64,000 bases of DNA, taken from the NCBI RefSeq assembly GCF_022539665.2, contig NC_081338.1, forward strand, positions 6,188,446-6,252,445, given 5' to 3'. Source of the stretch: Daphnia carinata (taxonomy: Eukaryota; Arthropoda; Branchiopoda; Diplostraca; Daphniidae). Below are positions 43,790-56,224 of the stretch, one piece after another. Numbering within the stretch: the first letter of the stretch is position 1; the number at the start of each line of letters is the position of its first letter. The position numbers were made by a program, and so were the translations under genes. The notes beneath the pieces are model-generated. The model ran no database searches. It saw only the letters and a program-made list of their open reading frames with translations, and was not told where the DNA came from.

Positions 43790-46700
43790 GCATGGGGCTT
43801 TGCTTATTCCCAGCCATTTTCGTCTTTCCCAACTTTTACCTATTAACTCAAAAAAAGAAAAAATAATAAAGACGAGGGCCAAATGCCGTCCAACAGTTTT
43901 ACGACATACACCGTCGAAAGGGAAAACTCTCGGCGAGAGTGATGTATTCATTTTGGCCCGAAGCTTGCGAGGAGCAAGTCCAAAACGATTAGCAAACCTG
44001 ATTTCCATCATCTAATTTACGACTACGCTTTTTTTTTTCTTTTCTTTCTTCTGTCTAGTTTCACTTTTTTGAACGGCGTCATCTGCTGCCGCTGTTTCCA
44101 CACACTACATTACGGAGCGCATATGCAACTTTTGACTGCTTTTCGCATTGTGTATTCTTGGAGCGCAAGAAACGATTATACAACCGATGCCACCGTTCAT
44201 ATATTTTTGTTACGTCTGCAGTTCTGCTCTGATACGTTAAACGAGGAGAAAATCGCTGTGTGTAAAAAAAGATTTTTACGAAGGAAAAGAAAAGCATTTA
44301 GCGGCTTGTCTGGATGAGATATTTGAGCGGGTACGTCGGCGTTCGCCAAATGTTCACGTTAGTCGGTTAACAAGAATGTTCAAGTGGGTATGCAACAAGT
44401 TTTTTTTCAACCACAGTCGCTTTCCATTCTAAGTTACGAAGCCTAAAAATCATCTCCTTTGTCATTTAGTAGGATGACTTTGCTTTTAATGAATAACATT
44501 AGCCAAAGGGAATGGAGAGAGTCGAAGCTGTCGAGTACACGGTGCGATTATAATTTCGAATATCTATTAGTAGATTATTTCGTACCGTCTACATCTTTCC
44601 GTTTAATTGCCGTTCTATTGTGGATTATTCTAGATTGAACCTACGCAAGTTGTACGAGAAATTTATTGCGTATTCACAGATAACATGATAAAAGATCGTT
44701 AGACGCCGTGCAACGGATGGGATTAATAGGTAACGAATGCTGCGAAAAACCAATCTCACTTATTTTTAAGATACTTTGGTCAAAACAAAAATTGATCGCA
44801 AAAAAGGAACTGTGTTAATCATGTCATTTGACACACAGAATTGAAAACGTACTGACATTATAAACAACAGGGTTAAGCCAAACATCAGTATACAGTACAC
44901 GATCTTCGCTGCCCATGATGCCACTTGAGTTTTCCATATGATGGCTTTTGTTTAAGTTAAAGGTAAATTCCTTTTCTAGTGCTATGGAAGCAGGAACATC
45001 GAAAGAAAACTAAATGGGAACATTACCATTTCTGTTGGTGTTCAATCCGCACTAGTCTTAATCATAATGACAATTTACTCAGTTATATGACTATTGCGTC
45101 AGATGTAAAGGCAACGACGTTTTGGTCAACACGAGAACTTCGTTAAGTTACAAGCCATTCCATGCCTTATTTAAAGTGAATAGCATTCAAAGGCCTCGCG
45201 TCGAGATGAATATTGTTCATCTATTCGAATTCCATTTTTATTTGTTAATTTCAAGAATTCAAGAGATCAATGTTCCATATAGGCTGATTCGGTAATTACG
45301 TAGGAGGAAGCAAAGGAGGAGGGGGCCCATTCGTGAACTTCTCTGCCTAGAATTTCGGAATCAATTTCTCTTTAACGTTTCGTTGCCTTAATTGCCAACC
45401 ACTCCCACAAAAGATAATTGTCGAGTTGAGTACAGTGCAAATTGATTTAAAATGAGGCTCGTTGAACAGTACCAGCCCAAACAAAGACTATTCAAGTGGA
45501 TAAACAGTGGGAAAACGTAACGAACTGAAAAATGATCTAGCTAACAAACGATTGTTTTTTCCGCAATCTAGATTACCTTGTAAGCATAACTGAAACTTCA
45601 AGGAAATGGAAAACACTAGGTTATCTTTTACCGAAGAGATTTCACTTTTTTTGTTTTTTTTTACATCAACGTGGGTGCGCCCTTTAACATCATTTTCCTC
45701 GTTACCATTTACGACGCGAATAGAATTGTTGCGTAATCTGTACGAAACCATACAATTACAAATCTATTCAATGACTGTAACAGCTTACAAGCAAGTATCA
45801 GCCCACAAAACAATTTCTAAAACTATTACCTTCACAACAAAACAGACGATATGCTATTTTAATTACCGTACTTAACTTGAGTTCACCAGGAATCATGCAA
45901 CCAAACACCACATAGTCCAACATCTGTACCACGCGAGAGCTGAAAACATGTAACACCGAAGTAACACTAATTTCACTTTTTTTCAAGTTAAACTTACCGA
46001 AAGTTGAAACCACGAATGCACTATTTAAAGTTTTTCAAAAGATTAATCAAGACGTTTGTCTCCAACTTTAAGGGTTTTGTCCTGTAAAAAAACAGCTGAT
46101 GTTTTTATAGTATTAGTTCTGCTTAAACGTAATGTTTCTAATCGAAAAAAATTTAAAAGCTTTCGCGTCAATGACGGATTACAGATTTCTTAATAGTGTT
46201 CATTATTTATCTAATCCAAATTTTAATCGAAATCCGTTAAAGATTGCCGAGTGTTTATCCTAATGCACTACTTGGTTGTTTAGGGCATGAGATGAAGCTC
46301 AAAGTTTGTACGGCAATCTTGCAGCCACCGTGAAAGGGGATTGGAGAACAGAAGAGGGTCAGTGTGGGAGGAAAATCGATTAAAAGCCTATCTTTGTCAT
46401 TTTTTAGTATTCTGTTTTAAAAAAAGTAACATCCAATCGACGAACTTTAAGTATTCAATATCAGTGAAGCTGAAACTAACATTTTAATTCAACTGATCAT
46501 TTCGTTTAGATGAGGAGTTCTAAGGGTTTAATGTTGCATGTTTCAACAATGATATGTGATGAACCATCTCTTAATAAACGTTAATTTGTTTACATTGTTT
46601 AAAACCCACTGATCTTAATTCATAGAGAGCTGAGAGTACCGATGTCATTCTTATCATCCGAAATTAAGTATCTGCGTCCGCATAACTATCTTAAGTCTGC

Positions 46701-47007
46701 GGGATTTCCGTTAAATTACATTTTAAAAAAAGCCATATTTCAACAAATCTAATGTCGATACATAACTGATGTGATAACGATATCTCAAGTGCAAGGTATT
46801 GTATCTAAGATAGAGAAAACAAAAATTGCACGTGTCGTTTTCAGTGCAGTATATTTTGGCCAATACTGTTCGTTTGCCAAAAATCTAATATAAATCAAAC
46901 CTCGATCATCACGATAAGCGCAAATGAATCTAGTCAGGGAAACTGCACAGTGTCTTGACTGTAGACTATGTTACAAAACACATGATGACAAATGCGTGTG
47001 TGCCAAA
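43790..47007. other. 3.2 kb without a supported gene
   Basis: The spacer between family copies A and B. A short minus-strand frame near 45882-45960 reads QMLDYVVFGCMI, recalling the start of sodium/solute symporters, but no second exon follows. No decayed extra copy of the local family motif was found. Confidence 0.45.
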
Positions 47008-47985
47008 TTACCTGAATTCGGCCCAATTGACTTGAACATCAAAATTTTCGTGAGTATTACTCACGGGAGGGAAACCCAGTTCACGCGGCTGTGGAGAAGA
47101 TCCGAACGGACGACCGGAAGAGCTACCAAATTTAGTAGGGATAGTGGAAACAATGTAAGAATCATCGGTAGGATGATTGATGGAGAATGGTGAGCCGGTG
47201 TAGGAGGCAGGCGTCGTGCTCTCCTTTTGGATCCAATCCAGCGGAACAACATCACCGTTATTGACTTGTTCAGGTGAAGCTACTGCTAAATTATCTGGAA
47301 CGACGGCATTGTCTGGCGATTCTGACGTCACGAAGGGGATGGCTTCATTTGGCATCAACGGCAAAGAGCCAATGCCAATGTAAGTAGCCAATGGAAACGT
47401 TGTGGCGTTGACAGACGGATACGTAAGAGGCAAATGAACCGAATCTGAAGGAGCCGTTGGTAAAAGGGGAAATGAAAGAGACACTGAAAGATCCTCCGGA
47501 GCAGACTCCCTGTCGTTTGAAATGCTGTGAAAGCTTTCCTGAAAATCTGCAAAAGCCGGATGTTCAGTCGTAGCTGAATGTGGAACGTGCAGCCCTTCCG
47601 AAAAAACGAAAGTATGGGCGGGATCGTGAATTCCGGTGGACTCTGTGTTCATTTCTGGCTCCACTGGCAGGAGTTGTTCAGTTGTTGCAATGAATAGCTC
47701 GTTTGTGTCAGCCTCATGATTCAATTCATTTGCATCATTCGGTCGGTAATACGCCTGTAAGGCGTACGGGTCGTTGCGTGTGCTTCGCCGGATATTGGCT
47801 AGGGTGCGCAACTTGTCCGCAACCGAGTTGGACGAACGAGTTGGACCGGCAGAGGAAACGGACAGTTGAATCAAAAATAAACAAACGAACAATGTCGTGT
47901 TGTTTCTCACCTAGGAACGATAAATGTTAATATTCATTTGAAACGGATCCAGATGGAATTAAATTACTTTAGTTAGCCAGAGCAT
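47008..47985 (-). CDS. secreted protein of the four-gene family, copy B (306 aa)
   Basis: Two exons: 47968-47985 (MLWLTK) and 47008-47910. The join MLWLTKVRNNTTLFVCLFLI, then QLSVSSAGP, is a signal peptide. The RxDP motif follows (RSTRNDPYALQAYY), then TTEQLLPVEPE, which matches TTEDYLPVEQE of copy C. The low-complexity middle is rich in Pro/Ser/Val. The end is QPRELGFPPVSNTHENFDVQ, VNWAEFR, stop. The intron position and first-exon size match copies A and C, so they are tandem duplicates. No domain recognised. Confidence 0.8.
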
Positions 47986-48094
47986 GGTGAAAATGAAAGT
48001 TAACGAATTTAACAGGCAGGTGATATTTTTTGCAGGTGGTTACTACACGTTAGCGGATATTCACCTGACTGAGGAGCAACAAACAACCAACAGG

Positions 48095-48103
48095 CTTTTT
48101 ATA
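48095..48103 (-). promoter_or_regulatory. TATA box of family copy B
   Basis: TATAAAAAG on the minus strand, followed by CTCAGTCAGG as initiator at about 30 bp. Confidence 0.8.
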
Positions 48104-49103
48104 CTGGCCAAAAAAATTTCTACACGTTTGATTTCTTCTACGCAGCTTTTACTATACGCACAGATTATACGTGCTGAGCTAGCCGCAAAAATCATCTCGG
48201 CAGAATGGTTGCAAAAATTGTTTGGCTTCTGTTGTATCATCGCCGGCGGGTTACAACTATTAGCCTTATTCTTTACAGTTGAACGACACGCCGACGAAAG
48301 GGAAAATGGCGAGATGCGTCCATTTAGCCCGCAGCATGACGTTTACCTATCTTGAATTTCTATCTAAATATCGTGTTGGCTGTTTATTTTTTTTTTTTCG
48401 AAATAGTTTCACTTCCTGAATAGTGTGTTATGCTGTTTCATCATCCTGAAATATAGACTTATCTTTGGCATCAACCATTGTCTGACTCTAGTGGGTTTAA
48501 CTTTATTTTTCTTGAATTATTTGCCGACAATAACACATGTTATGGGCAATCAAATGTTTATGAGAATTCGCAGCTGTCTGTATGACTTGTATTTTTTTTT
48601 CTTATGTCGAATTAGCAACCAAAATATTGTGCACTTTTCTTTTTCTGGAGGTGTTGCCATTTAAATTTTAAATCAGAACATTAAAACTAACGAGGCAAAA
48701 ATTTAAGCAGATAAGTACAATGTTGATTTGAAGATTAAACAAATTTATTTTTGCAGGTGGAGAACGTTGGACAGGTAAGACTCTTATTAGAATACGTCGG
48801 TCCTTGCGTATGAAGGACTTTTCGAAAGTGGCGCAATTTCAAACTTCATTTTCCCACGTACAAATGGCTTTACGTCAGAGCCTCTTTATGAAAGAAAAAG
48901 AGGGAAAGGGCAATAAAGAGAAAACGAAAATCCGGCGAATGATTAACTGCAATATATTTCTATGTCATCACCAATAAGGAATCAAAAGAAAAACATAATG
49001 TCGGCATTTTGAAAAAAAAAACATATCAAAAACCGATAGACTCTAAAACAAATTCAGTTGAAATTTTCTCAAGTCCAAATAGCAAACGTAATCCTAATCG
49101 GCT
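48104..49103. other. intergenic between family copies B and C
   Basis: No supported exon. An isolated AG|18 nt|GTAAGA pattern at 48756-48780 on the plus strand has no partner exons. Confidence 0.45.
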
Positions 49104-50092
49104 TTATTTCTTCCACCAATCAACGTGGAGGCCGAAATTCTCGTCCGTGTTTGAAATGCGTGGAAAGTCGAGTTTCTTCGGACGTCGGGGAAAGTCATCT
49201 TCCTCGCCCGAATAAAGGCTAACAGCTAGAGGAAGGGCGGAGAAAGTAGGTGGCAGGTAAATGGGTTGATCTTGTTCTTCAGACAGGTATGGATTCAAAG
49301 GAGCCTCGTAAGAAACAACTGGCCGACGTTTAGGCTGTTCCAGTTTGTAATGGACTTGTGTTCCGTATTTGATGGCCGGCTTCTTCCCACCCGCGGGTTT
49401 TTTCAATTTATTCGATGAAAAATTCACATCTTCCATCGACGAGTGGATGACAGGTTCGACTTGCTTCACAGGTAGAGGGGTAGTTTCGGGCTCGGATGCA
49501 ATCATAGGGACACGCACAGGTGCATTTAAAGGAAGGTCTGAAGGGGTAGCCGATGAGGATTCCGGGAGAGTTTCAGCAACGGCGGTCAAAGGTGTTTCGG
49601 TTTTCGAATCGATCACGGGATCCTTAACATCCTGGACAGCTTCAGCCTCAAGTGGAGTTGACTCTGTCGTATCCTGTGGGTCGGATTCAATCGCAAGAGA
49701 GGCCGGAACTGGTTCGTCTAACAGCGAAGCTGGTAGACTTTGCCCGCCGCTGATGACTTCCTGCTCAACAGGTAAATAGTCCTCAGTTGTTGGAATGGAA
49801 GGTTCGGTCGTTGTTGTTATGACGTCAGCTCCACCATCGTATTTTTTGACATCTTCAGCTGGATCTTCTCGAGCTAAATGTTGGACGTTGACATATTTCT
49901 GCGTTAGCGAACGATTCACTTCATTCCTGCGAGACGGACGAGCCGGGCCAGCGATGCTGATCGTCAGTTGAATCATCAGCAAATAAGCCAAAACGACTCC
50001 GCTCTTTCTCACCTAATTAAAACGAATAAAAATTAATGTTTAATCAATTTTAAATGAAAATAAACAGGGAAACTTACGTTAAGAAATCGCAT
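49104..50092 (-). CDS. secreted protein of the four-gene family, copy C (307 aa)
   Basis: Two exons: 50078-50092 (MRFLN) and 49104-50012. Signal peptide: MRFLNVRKSGVVLAYLLMIQ, then LTISIAGP. The SRRNEV ... LAREDPAEDVKKYDGG stretch carries the RxDP motif, then TTTTEPSIPTTEDYLPVEQE. The middle is Thr/Ser/Pro/Glu-rich, with a basic block KKPAGGKKPAIKYG. The C-terminal motif is RPKKLDFPRISNTDENFGLH followed by VDWWKK. More basic near the end than its sisters. Function unknown. Confidence 0.8.
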
Positions 50093-50198
50093 GACGATTA
50101 TTTTTGTTTTCAAGTGTTATTAGATTATATTGAAATAAGAAGCTATTGTTATGTCAACAGCTAAGCACAGTCTGACTGAAATACGTGTCGACCAATGG

Positions 50199-50206
50199 CT
50201 TATATA
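50199..50206 (-). promoter_or_regulatory. TATA box of family copy C
   Basis: TATATAAG on the minus strand, with ATTTCAGTCAGACTG at initiator distance. Confidence 0.8.
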
Positions 50207-52635
50207 GCACCGGGCTGGTTCTAATTGTCTTTCAACACCTGACGGTTGATTAAAAAACAGGTACAGGCAGCACAAAAACGATGTTCAATTGGCTGCTTCT
50301 TTAGCTAAGGCCATCAAGTGTGTTCCACCTACCCAATAACTTCGTTTAGCTCCGTTCTATTGTCTGCTTAGGAAAATGGCGAGTGCAATGCATTCGTTAG
50401 TTCCTTAACGATTAGCGAACGCGTTTTCTACCTAAATTTACGACTTTTGTTTTCCTGGTTTCACTTATTATTATATGTTTTTTTTTTCTCTCCGTGTTTC
50501 ACCATGAATTACAATTTTTTCCGGCAATCTGCTGTCTTATTTTCCAGTGCTGCACGTTTTGCAAGCAACTTTTTTGTTGCTCGATGGATAATTCTTAATC
50601 TATGTGTTGACTGTGTTTGAGGTGTTCCAGGTGCTTGACACATTTCTTGCATATTTTTTTTCCCACTGCTGCCCAACTTTCTTTACCTCGTGTGATTAAA
50701 CGAGAGGTTATAAGCAACATATGGACTGGCCGATCATTGTTTCGACTTTCATCTGTCTTGTTGGCAAATGTGTATTTACGAGTCGCTGCTATACACAAGA
50801 ACCGAAAACATAATTTTCCCATGGCCGTTTCATAACAGGAAAAAAAAATGTCTATAAAAGGGAAAATGGGACGATTTGTTTCCAAATGTGTGTTTTACAG
50901 CGTTTGTTTTGAGGACTGCATAACACCAGTGGGTATAAGACTAGCGAATAAGTAAATGGGCAATCAAATGGCAATGATTTTCGTACCCTAAAAGGAAATG
51001 GTGAATAAGTAAACGCCTTTTTTTAAAAACAACTCGGATACATTTTCGTGCAAAACGAAGAAATGCGTGTTAGCAATTTATGGTACGTACGAATGAGGTG
51101 ACGCGTAGAACTGGAGTTTCACCTAAACTCAACAACATTTCCTTGTTGCAAGAAGCGCCCATAAAGGCCCTGTGTGACCGCTGGACTGTTTTAGCAAAAC
51201 GAATATTCTAATTGGATGAGTCAATTTACAGAATTTCGACTCTATTTTTAGACGTTTCGAGAGACACCCACTAAAAGTCAGTTACAATTTTCTCTTGTTA
51301 CGAAGAGAAAAAAAATTTGCTAATAAGGAGTTGTTAAAGTTTTTCCCTCCCTGTCTGAAGGGGACACAGCTGTGAGTATTCGGACGACATAATATATGTA
51401 TAGAAAAACACTTGTTTGTTGCTGAAATTTCGTTTATAGTTTCCTCTGTCGGATCAATTAAAGCCCCACCCGCTGCGCGGTTTTCATTTTGAGGGAAAGT
51501 TACACTCGTTTTTCCCGCGGCCATAGAGGATATCCACTTGACTTGTTTAATGCAGTTGCCGGAGGAAATCGAAACGGCTCTTCCGTGGCATTGAGATCAT
51601 TGGACATAATATCTGTTTACATTCATTATTTCTCTAACGGGAAATCGCAAGCCGAAATTTTTGTTAATGAACAGTGATGTATTTAACAAGGTTTATCAGT
51701 CTAGAATTGTTTCGTCTACTGGAAAAACGTAACACGCGAACATGTTATCGTGCAAGCAAAGACTTTTTCATAACCAGAAAACGAAAACGCTTTGTTACTT
51801 AACGCTACGCTTTTGCATTAAGATTTTCAAGGAGTCATTCGAAAAATTGATTTGCCCATTACACGAAAAACATAAAAACGGCTTGTCAGTTGCTTCGTGA
51901 TTCCTCTCATAAACAAGTCTCAAAATAAATATAAGGATCTTTTAAATGTGTTGAATATCAAACCATTTTAATGCCAATATAGCGCCAAAAGTCACCAGAA
52001 GCTATGAAATTATTGACAGGTTGTAACAAATGTAGTACCATTCTTTGACAAAAGCACTAGTTCGCACTATTCATTTATCCGAAATCGTTATTTGCTAGTA
52101 GTTTCCTGGTTAGTATAAGAAGGCTTCTGTATCATCGACTTATCACTGACGATGCAGTTTAAATGAAATGTTACATTGCTGGACGTGAAGCACTTCTTTC
52201 AAGCGTATGTTACATTATTCGGGATGACCACACATTCTGCACGAATTCTATTAATGAACTTTTATGATTAATGAATTAATTATGCAATGATGCAACTTAT
52301 GGCATATGATATAAAACAAAGTTGTATCGTAAGATAACCTTGATGCATATTCCGCTATGAAAAAGGTTGTCATAGCTCTTTTACTTTTATGGTAATAGCC
52401 ATTTCGTTTAATAGTAATGATTGACAGTCTCATGAGTTTCATTCTTCAACTTTCTTGTTAATTAAGAAATCCCTTCACGGCGAGATTCAACAAAGCGAAA
52501 AGGTACACGCACTTGAGTACATTTTGATGAGCCAAATTAAACAGGAATAATGTTTCAAACAATAAAAATAAAATTGAAAACGAGGTTGACATTCGCTGGT
52601 CCTCATGAACCGGCAAAGGATTGACGATGTCACAC
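50207..52635. other. 2.4 kb without a supported gene
   Basis: The spacer between family copies C and D. Only short frames on either strand, none with start, splice or composition support. Confidence 0.45.
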
Positions 52636-53293
52636 CTATAAAATGTCCCAATTATTTTGTTGGAAAACATTTTCACGAGTGTTGGTTATCTGTGGAAAAC
52701 CCAGTGCCCTGGGTTTAGGTGGATGTCCGATGTTCAAGAAAGATTCATCTGATGACGCGTATGTTTGGGGACGAACTGGGGCATCAGCAGATGGATCCAC
52801 AGAATCGGATGCAGCAACATTTGGCGCTGGCGAATCTGGAGCTCTTGCCGGAACTTGAGGCAGAATATTTTTCAGAAAATCATACAAGGGATCTTCAACT
52901 ATGGCAGGTCCTTTCTGAGCTTCTTCCACTGGATAAAGTGGAGAAAAATCCATCGGATGTGCTTGTACAACTGAAGGCGATTCGTCGTCTGTTTCCAACG
53001 GTGCTTCAGTCAGACCCATTTTCATGAAATTAAAAAAAGGCTGTTCAGTCTGCGCATAATCAGGCAAATCTTCTCGTGCGGAACTCTTTGCTCGTAAATG
53101 GACGTTCGCATTAAACCAAGGAGCAGCACAGCTGATGGACACTCCACACAAAACCAGCCAAGCGATGATACCTCTGTTCTTCCTCATCTAGAGAAAAATT
53201 ATGTTAATCTATTCATTTCATTAAAGACATTATCGATAACTAACTTACGGTAAAAAGACTCGTAATCAATGTTTCGAATGAGGCAGTTTCCAT
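52636..53293 (-). CDS. secreted protein of the four-gene family, copy D (198 aa, short)
   Basis: Two exons: 53249-53293 (METASFETLITSLFT) and 52636-53187. The exon 2 text MRKNRGIIAWLVLCGVSISC is the signal peptide core, so the 15-residue first exon would precede it; translation could also start at the exon 2 ATG. The mature part has SAREDLPDYAQTEQPFFNFM (a weak RxD match) and a shorter Pro/Ala/Ser middle. It ends KPRALGFPQITNTRENVFQQ, NNWDIL, stop. It is the most diverged member and about 100 residues shorter. Confidence 0.75.
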
Positions 53294-53347
53294 GATGAAG
53301 TCTTGTGGGCTGAACGAGCTTGACTGAAAGACAATGCGACTCGCTTG

Positions 53348-53355
53348 CTTATATA
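53348..53355 (-). promoter_or_regulatory. TATA box of family copy D
   Basis: TATATAAG on the minus strand, followed by TTTCAGTCAAGCTCG at initiator distance. Confidence 0.8.
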
Positions 53356-55283
53356 GGACTGCAACGAGAGTCGCTTTCTTTCTCCAATCATCTCATTGAA
53401 CTAAAGTTGGTTGACGCAAAACGCATCGGGAAAAGCTTTTCCCAATTTCTAGATTATGACTCCTGTAATGGTGTCCCCAGGTACAACGTTCACGCAGCTC
53501 GGCTCTCGGTGGGTAGGAAGATGTTCGTGATCGTTAGCCTTAAGCATGTATATCCAGAACAAAAAATGGCGAATTTTGTCGTAGAAATCTTTAAGATAAA
53601 TTATTTTCTCCTCAATTTATGATGTCATTTTCTCTATAGTTTCACTTACAATTTACTGGGCAGCGTCTGAATCCATTTCTTTTTCATTCTCCATCTCCTG
53701 AAATAAATTGTTTTAGTAAACATGCAGATTGCGATCGATCGTAAAAGAATTTAGATTCAGTTTATTGTGATAAGGCAGCAGTCAAATATCCTTTGCGAAT
53801 GGTCTTTGCCCTCATCAGCTTTCTTTTCTTTTTCCGCTCGTTTGCTTGCCATATTTACCTGCAGCACAGAACAGTTGGGAATTAATGTTACGAGACTTTC
53901 TGCTGTCTTGTGTATCTCTTCTTTATTGTTTTAGAGACGCCCAGCAATACCAACGGGCTCACACTTTCTGTCTAAGGAGAAATTCACCCATCGTAATAGT
54001 CCATCCTCTATTTCTACAGTTTAATGTTACAGAACGCCCACAAGATGTTGACGTTTATGTAAGCTTAATCGTCGATGGGTAATGATTCGTTACTAGGCAA
54101 AAACCTTAATTGTAATGCCTTAAAATTTAGAACTAAATGAAGTACGTCAGTTTAAAACACAAAAAACCGATATTACCTTTGATTCGAAGACATTAAAGGA
54201 ACCTGTGTCAATTAATCCAAGTTGAGTAAATAATGGATTTCTTGTAGCTATGCGTTGATGTAACGGATATCGCGTTGTTCTCCACCTTCGATTAACTAAA
54301 TTAAAATAATACAAATTTAGAAGATCCTTCCCTCGACTTTTGTTCAGAGATTACAACTCCTTAATCAAAACTTGCATTTCAAACTTGGCGTGCGTAAGCA
54401 ATGAAATTCACCAAGAAATAGGCGGTGGATGGGTCTCGTTTCTTCTTTAAGCCAATAGCGGCGACAGTTTCACTCGTGGATATGAAGAGCTGTTTCCATA
54501 AACGTTGACTGAACTCGATTTTTACGGCAGCGAAAAAAAGAAATTAAACTTACAAAATAAGAACACTATTTAGTCGCATAAACACTGAACTCTTTAGCGA
54601 AACCTAGTCAAGTTCGTTAATGAAAAATTGTTACTTTCTTTGTCTTTTCGTTCGTCACGTTTTAACATCAAGTAGACGAAATGAATGCTTATTTGTATTT
54701 TAGAATTTGTTACTACTGTCCGGTAGAGAACATTGTTCCTAACTTCAAAGGACGTAATAACGTAAGCGAGGTTAATCTTCATATTGACTGATGTTCTATT
54801 CGTCAATAATGGCCGAAAATAAAAACCACGCGATGAAGTTAGCTGCTAGATTAAAAAAATTAAATACCTTATTAGCAACTGATACAGCTGGATCCTAATG
54901 ATGCAGTAACATCCGACACAATGCTTTTGAACTGCCTAAAAGTAAACACAAAGAAAGAAACCTGCAGTTATCCTCAATGCAAACAATACAAATATTAGAG
55001 CTCATTATAAATAAGCGTTTAATATATCAACTATCATCTTTATACCATTAAATACTATCTTAATAATCGACCACGGTCCACCAAATGAGGAAGCCACGTA
55101 CGGCGCTACTGTCTTGTCAATTTGAGCTCATACAAAGATGTTCCAGTGCTTTTCCTTTAACGTCTTACCGACAAGTTTTTCATAGACAAACTCTAGGAAC
55201 CATCTACATCTATATCTATTGCCCATAGTTCCCCCGTATAAACATTCTTGTTGCATCTCTGCCAACCGAAATAGTTAAAAGAA
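53356..55283. other. about 1.9 kb without a supported gene
   Basis: No exon, RNA or repeat unit could be supported on either strand. Confidence 0.4.
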
Positions 55284-55505
55284 ATGTTAACAATCCTTAA
55301 CCTGCTTGCTTTATCTACAGGCATGTATACTTTGCAAGCAAATTTCACTTGGCACACGCAATCACATTATCACATGTCGATTGAATTTACTTTTTACAAA
55401 TCGCAATTAGTTCGATGTGGTGGATGTGGAAATGATTACCATTGTCCTGTTATCTGCGGGTGCAGAGCCTCAGCTGAACAGGATTGCAATGCTCCCACGA
55501 CGTGA
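55284..55505 (+). CDS. possible small secreted cysteine-rich peptide (73 aa)
   Basis: A single open frame begins MLTILNLLALSTGMYTLQA, which looks like a short signal peptide, and ends with a dense cysteine stretch: CGGCGNDYHCPVICGC, then seven residues and another Cys. Six cysteines in the last 35 residues suggest a disulfide-rich peptide. An AG before GCATG at 55321 could instead be an acceptor. No family recognised and no paralogue nearby, so this is weak. Confidence 0.3.
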   Translation: MLTILNLLALSTGMYTLQANFTWHTQSHYHMSIEFTFYKSQLVRCGGCGNDYHCPVICGCRASAEQDCNAPTT

Positions 55506-56168
55506 GCCACTCGAAGCACATCGCCCGATGTGGTAATTCCTGTTTGATTTGCCATATTTGTTAAATGCAATCACAGAACTGAAAACTAAATGCCAAAATG
55601 GAAATTGAATCAATATATTCAGAAAATTCAATTTCTAATAAATGAAATTTTACACAATTTTAATAAGATTCATTAATTAGAATACTTTAGTTTCTATTCA
55701 TGCTGGTTTAAGTGAAGGTAAATGACAACACCACTAAACCGCCTTTTTTTCATTGTCTGCGAAAAGCAAGTGACGAACCGTACAGACTTGGGAAATGCCA
55801 GGCAAAAGAACTTTGGCAATGGTAGGGACAACATGGCAGTGCGTTGCAGTCAGACGTTACTTTTCTATCGTTGAATTCCTGTACGTTTTAGATTATTTCT
55901 CTTAGAAATTTTGCATAGCGTTTTGAAAGAGTTGTCGAGTGAACTTTTGAACTTGGTAATTTCGGTTGAATTTTGGCGGGGAGATGAGAAACAGCAACAA
56001 AACTCGTGACTGTAAAACGTTGCAAACCGTGTAGCGCCATTGCGGGCTGCGATCTTCCTGGCACACACGTAGAACACGGTGGATTTTAACTATTACGTTA
56101 TAACGTGAGAACTTGTGGCAGCTTCTTGACTGGACTGGAAACACGAGGAAGAACATGCTGGAGCTGAA

Positions 56169-56224
56169 ATGGTTCATCTTCGGGCGCTCATTTTCCTGGC
56201 CATTTTGGGCTTTTTGTTAACCAG
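56169..56224 (+). CDS. possible signal-peptide exon, perhaps an alternative first exon of the IP6K gene
   Basis: The ATG opens MVHLRALIFLAILGFLLT and the exon ends at a good donor (AG|GTAATT) in phase 2. The next plus-strand exon with a known product (59812-59983) has an acceptor that also takes phase 2, giving ...[12 protein letters not shown]. The intron would be about 3.6 kb. IP6 kinases are not normally secreted, so this exon may belong to another gene or act only as a 5' leader. Confidence 0.35.

Noticed and set aside
45882-45960. Possible first exon of a sodium/solute symporter (QMLDYVVFGCMI)
   Set aside because: The short motif match has no convincing next exon, so chance is likely.
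47984-48355. 123-codon plus-strand frame
   Set aside because: It overlaps the first exon and promoter of family copy B in antisense, and has no family support.
48756-48780. 18-nt AG...GTAAGA microexon-like pattern
   Set aside because: No neighbouring exons on the plus strand could use it.
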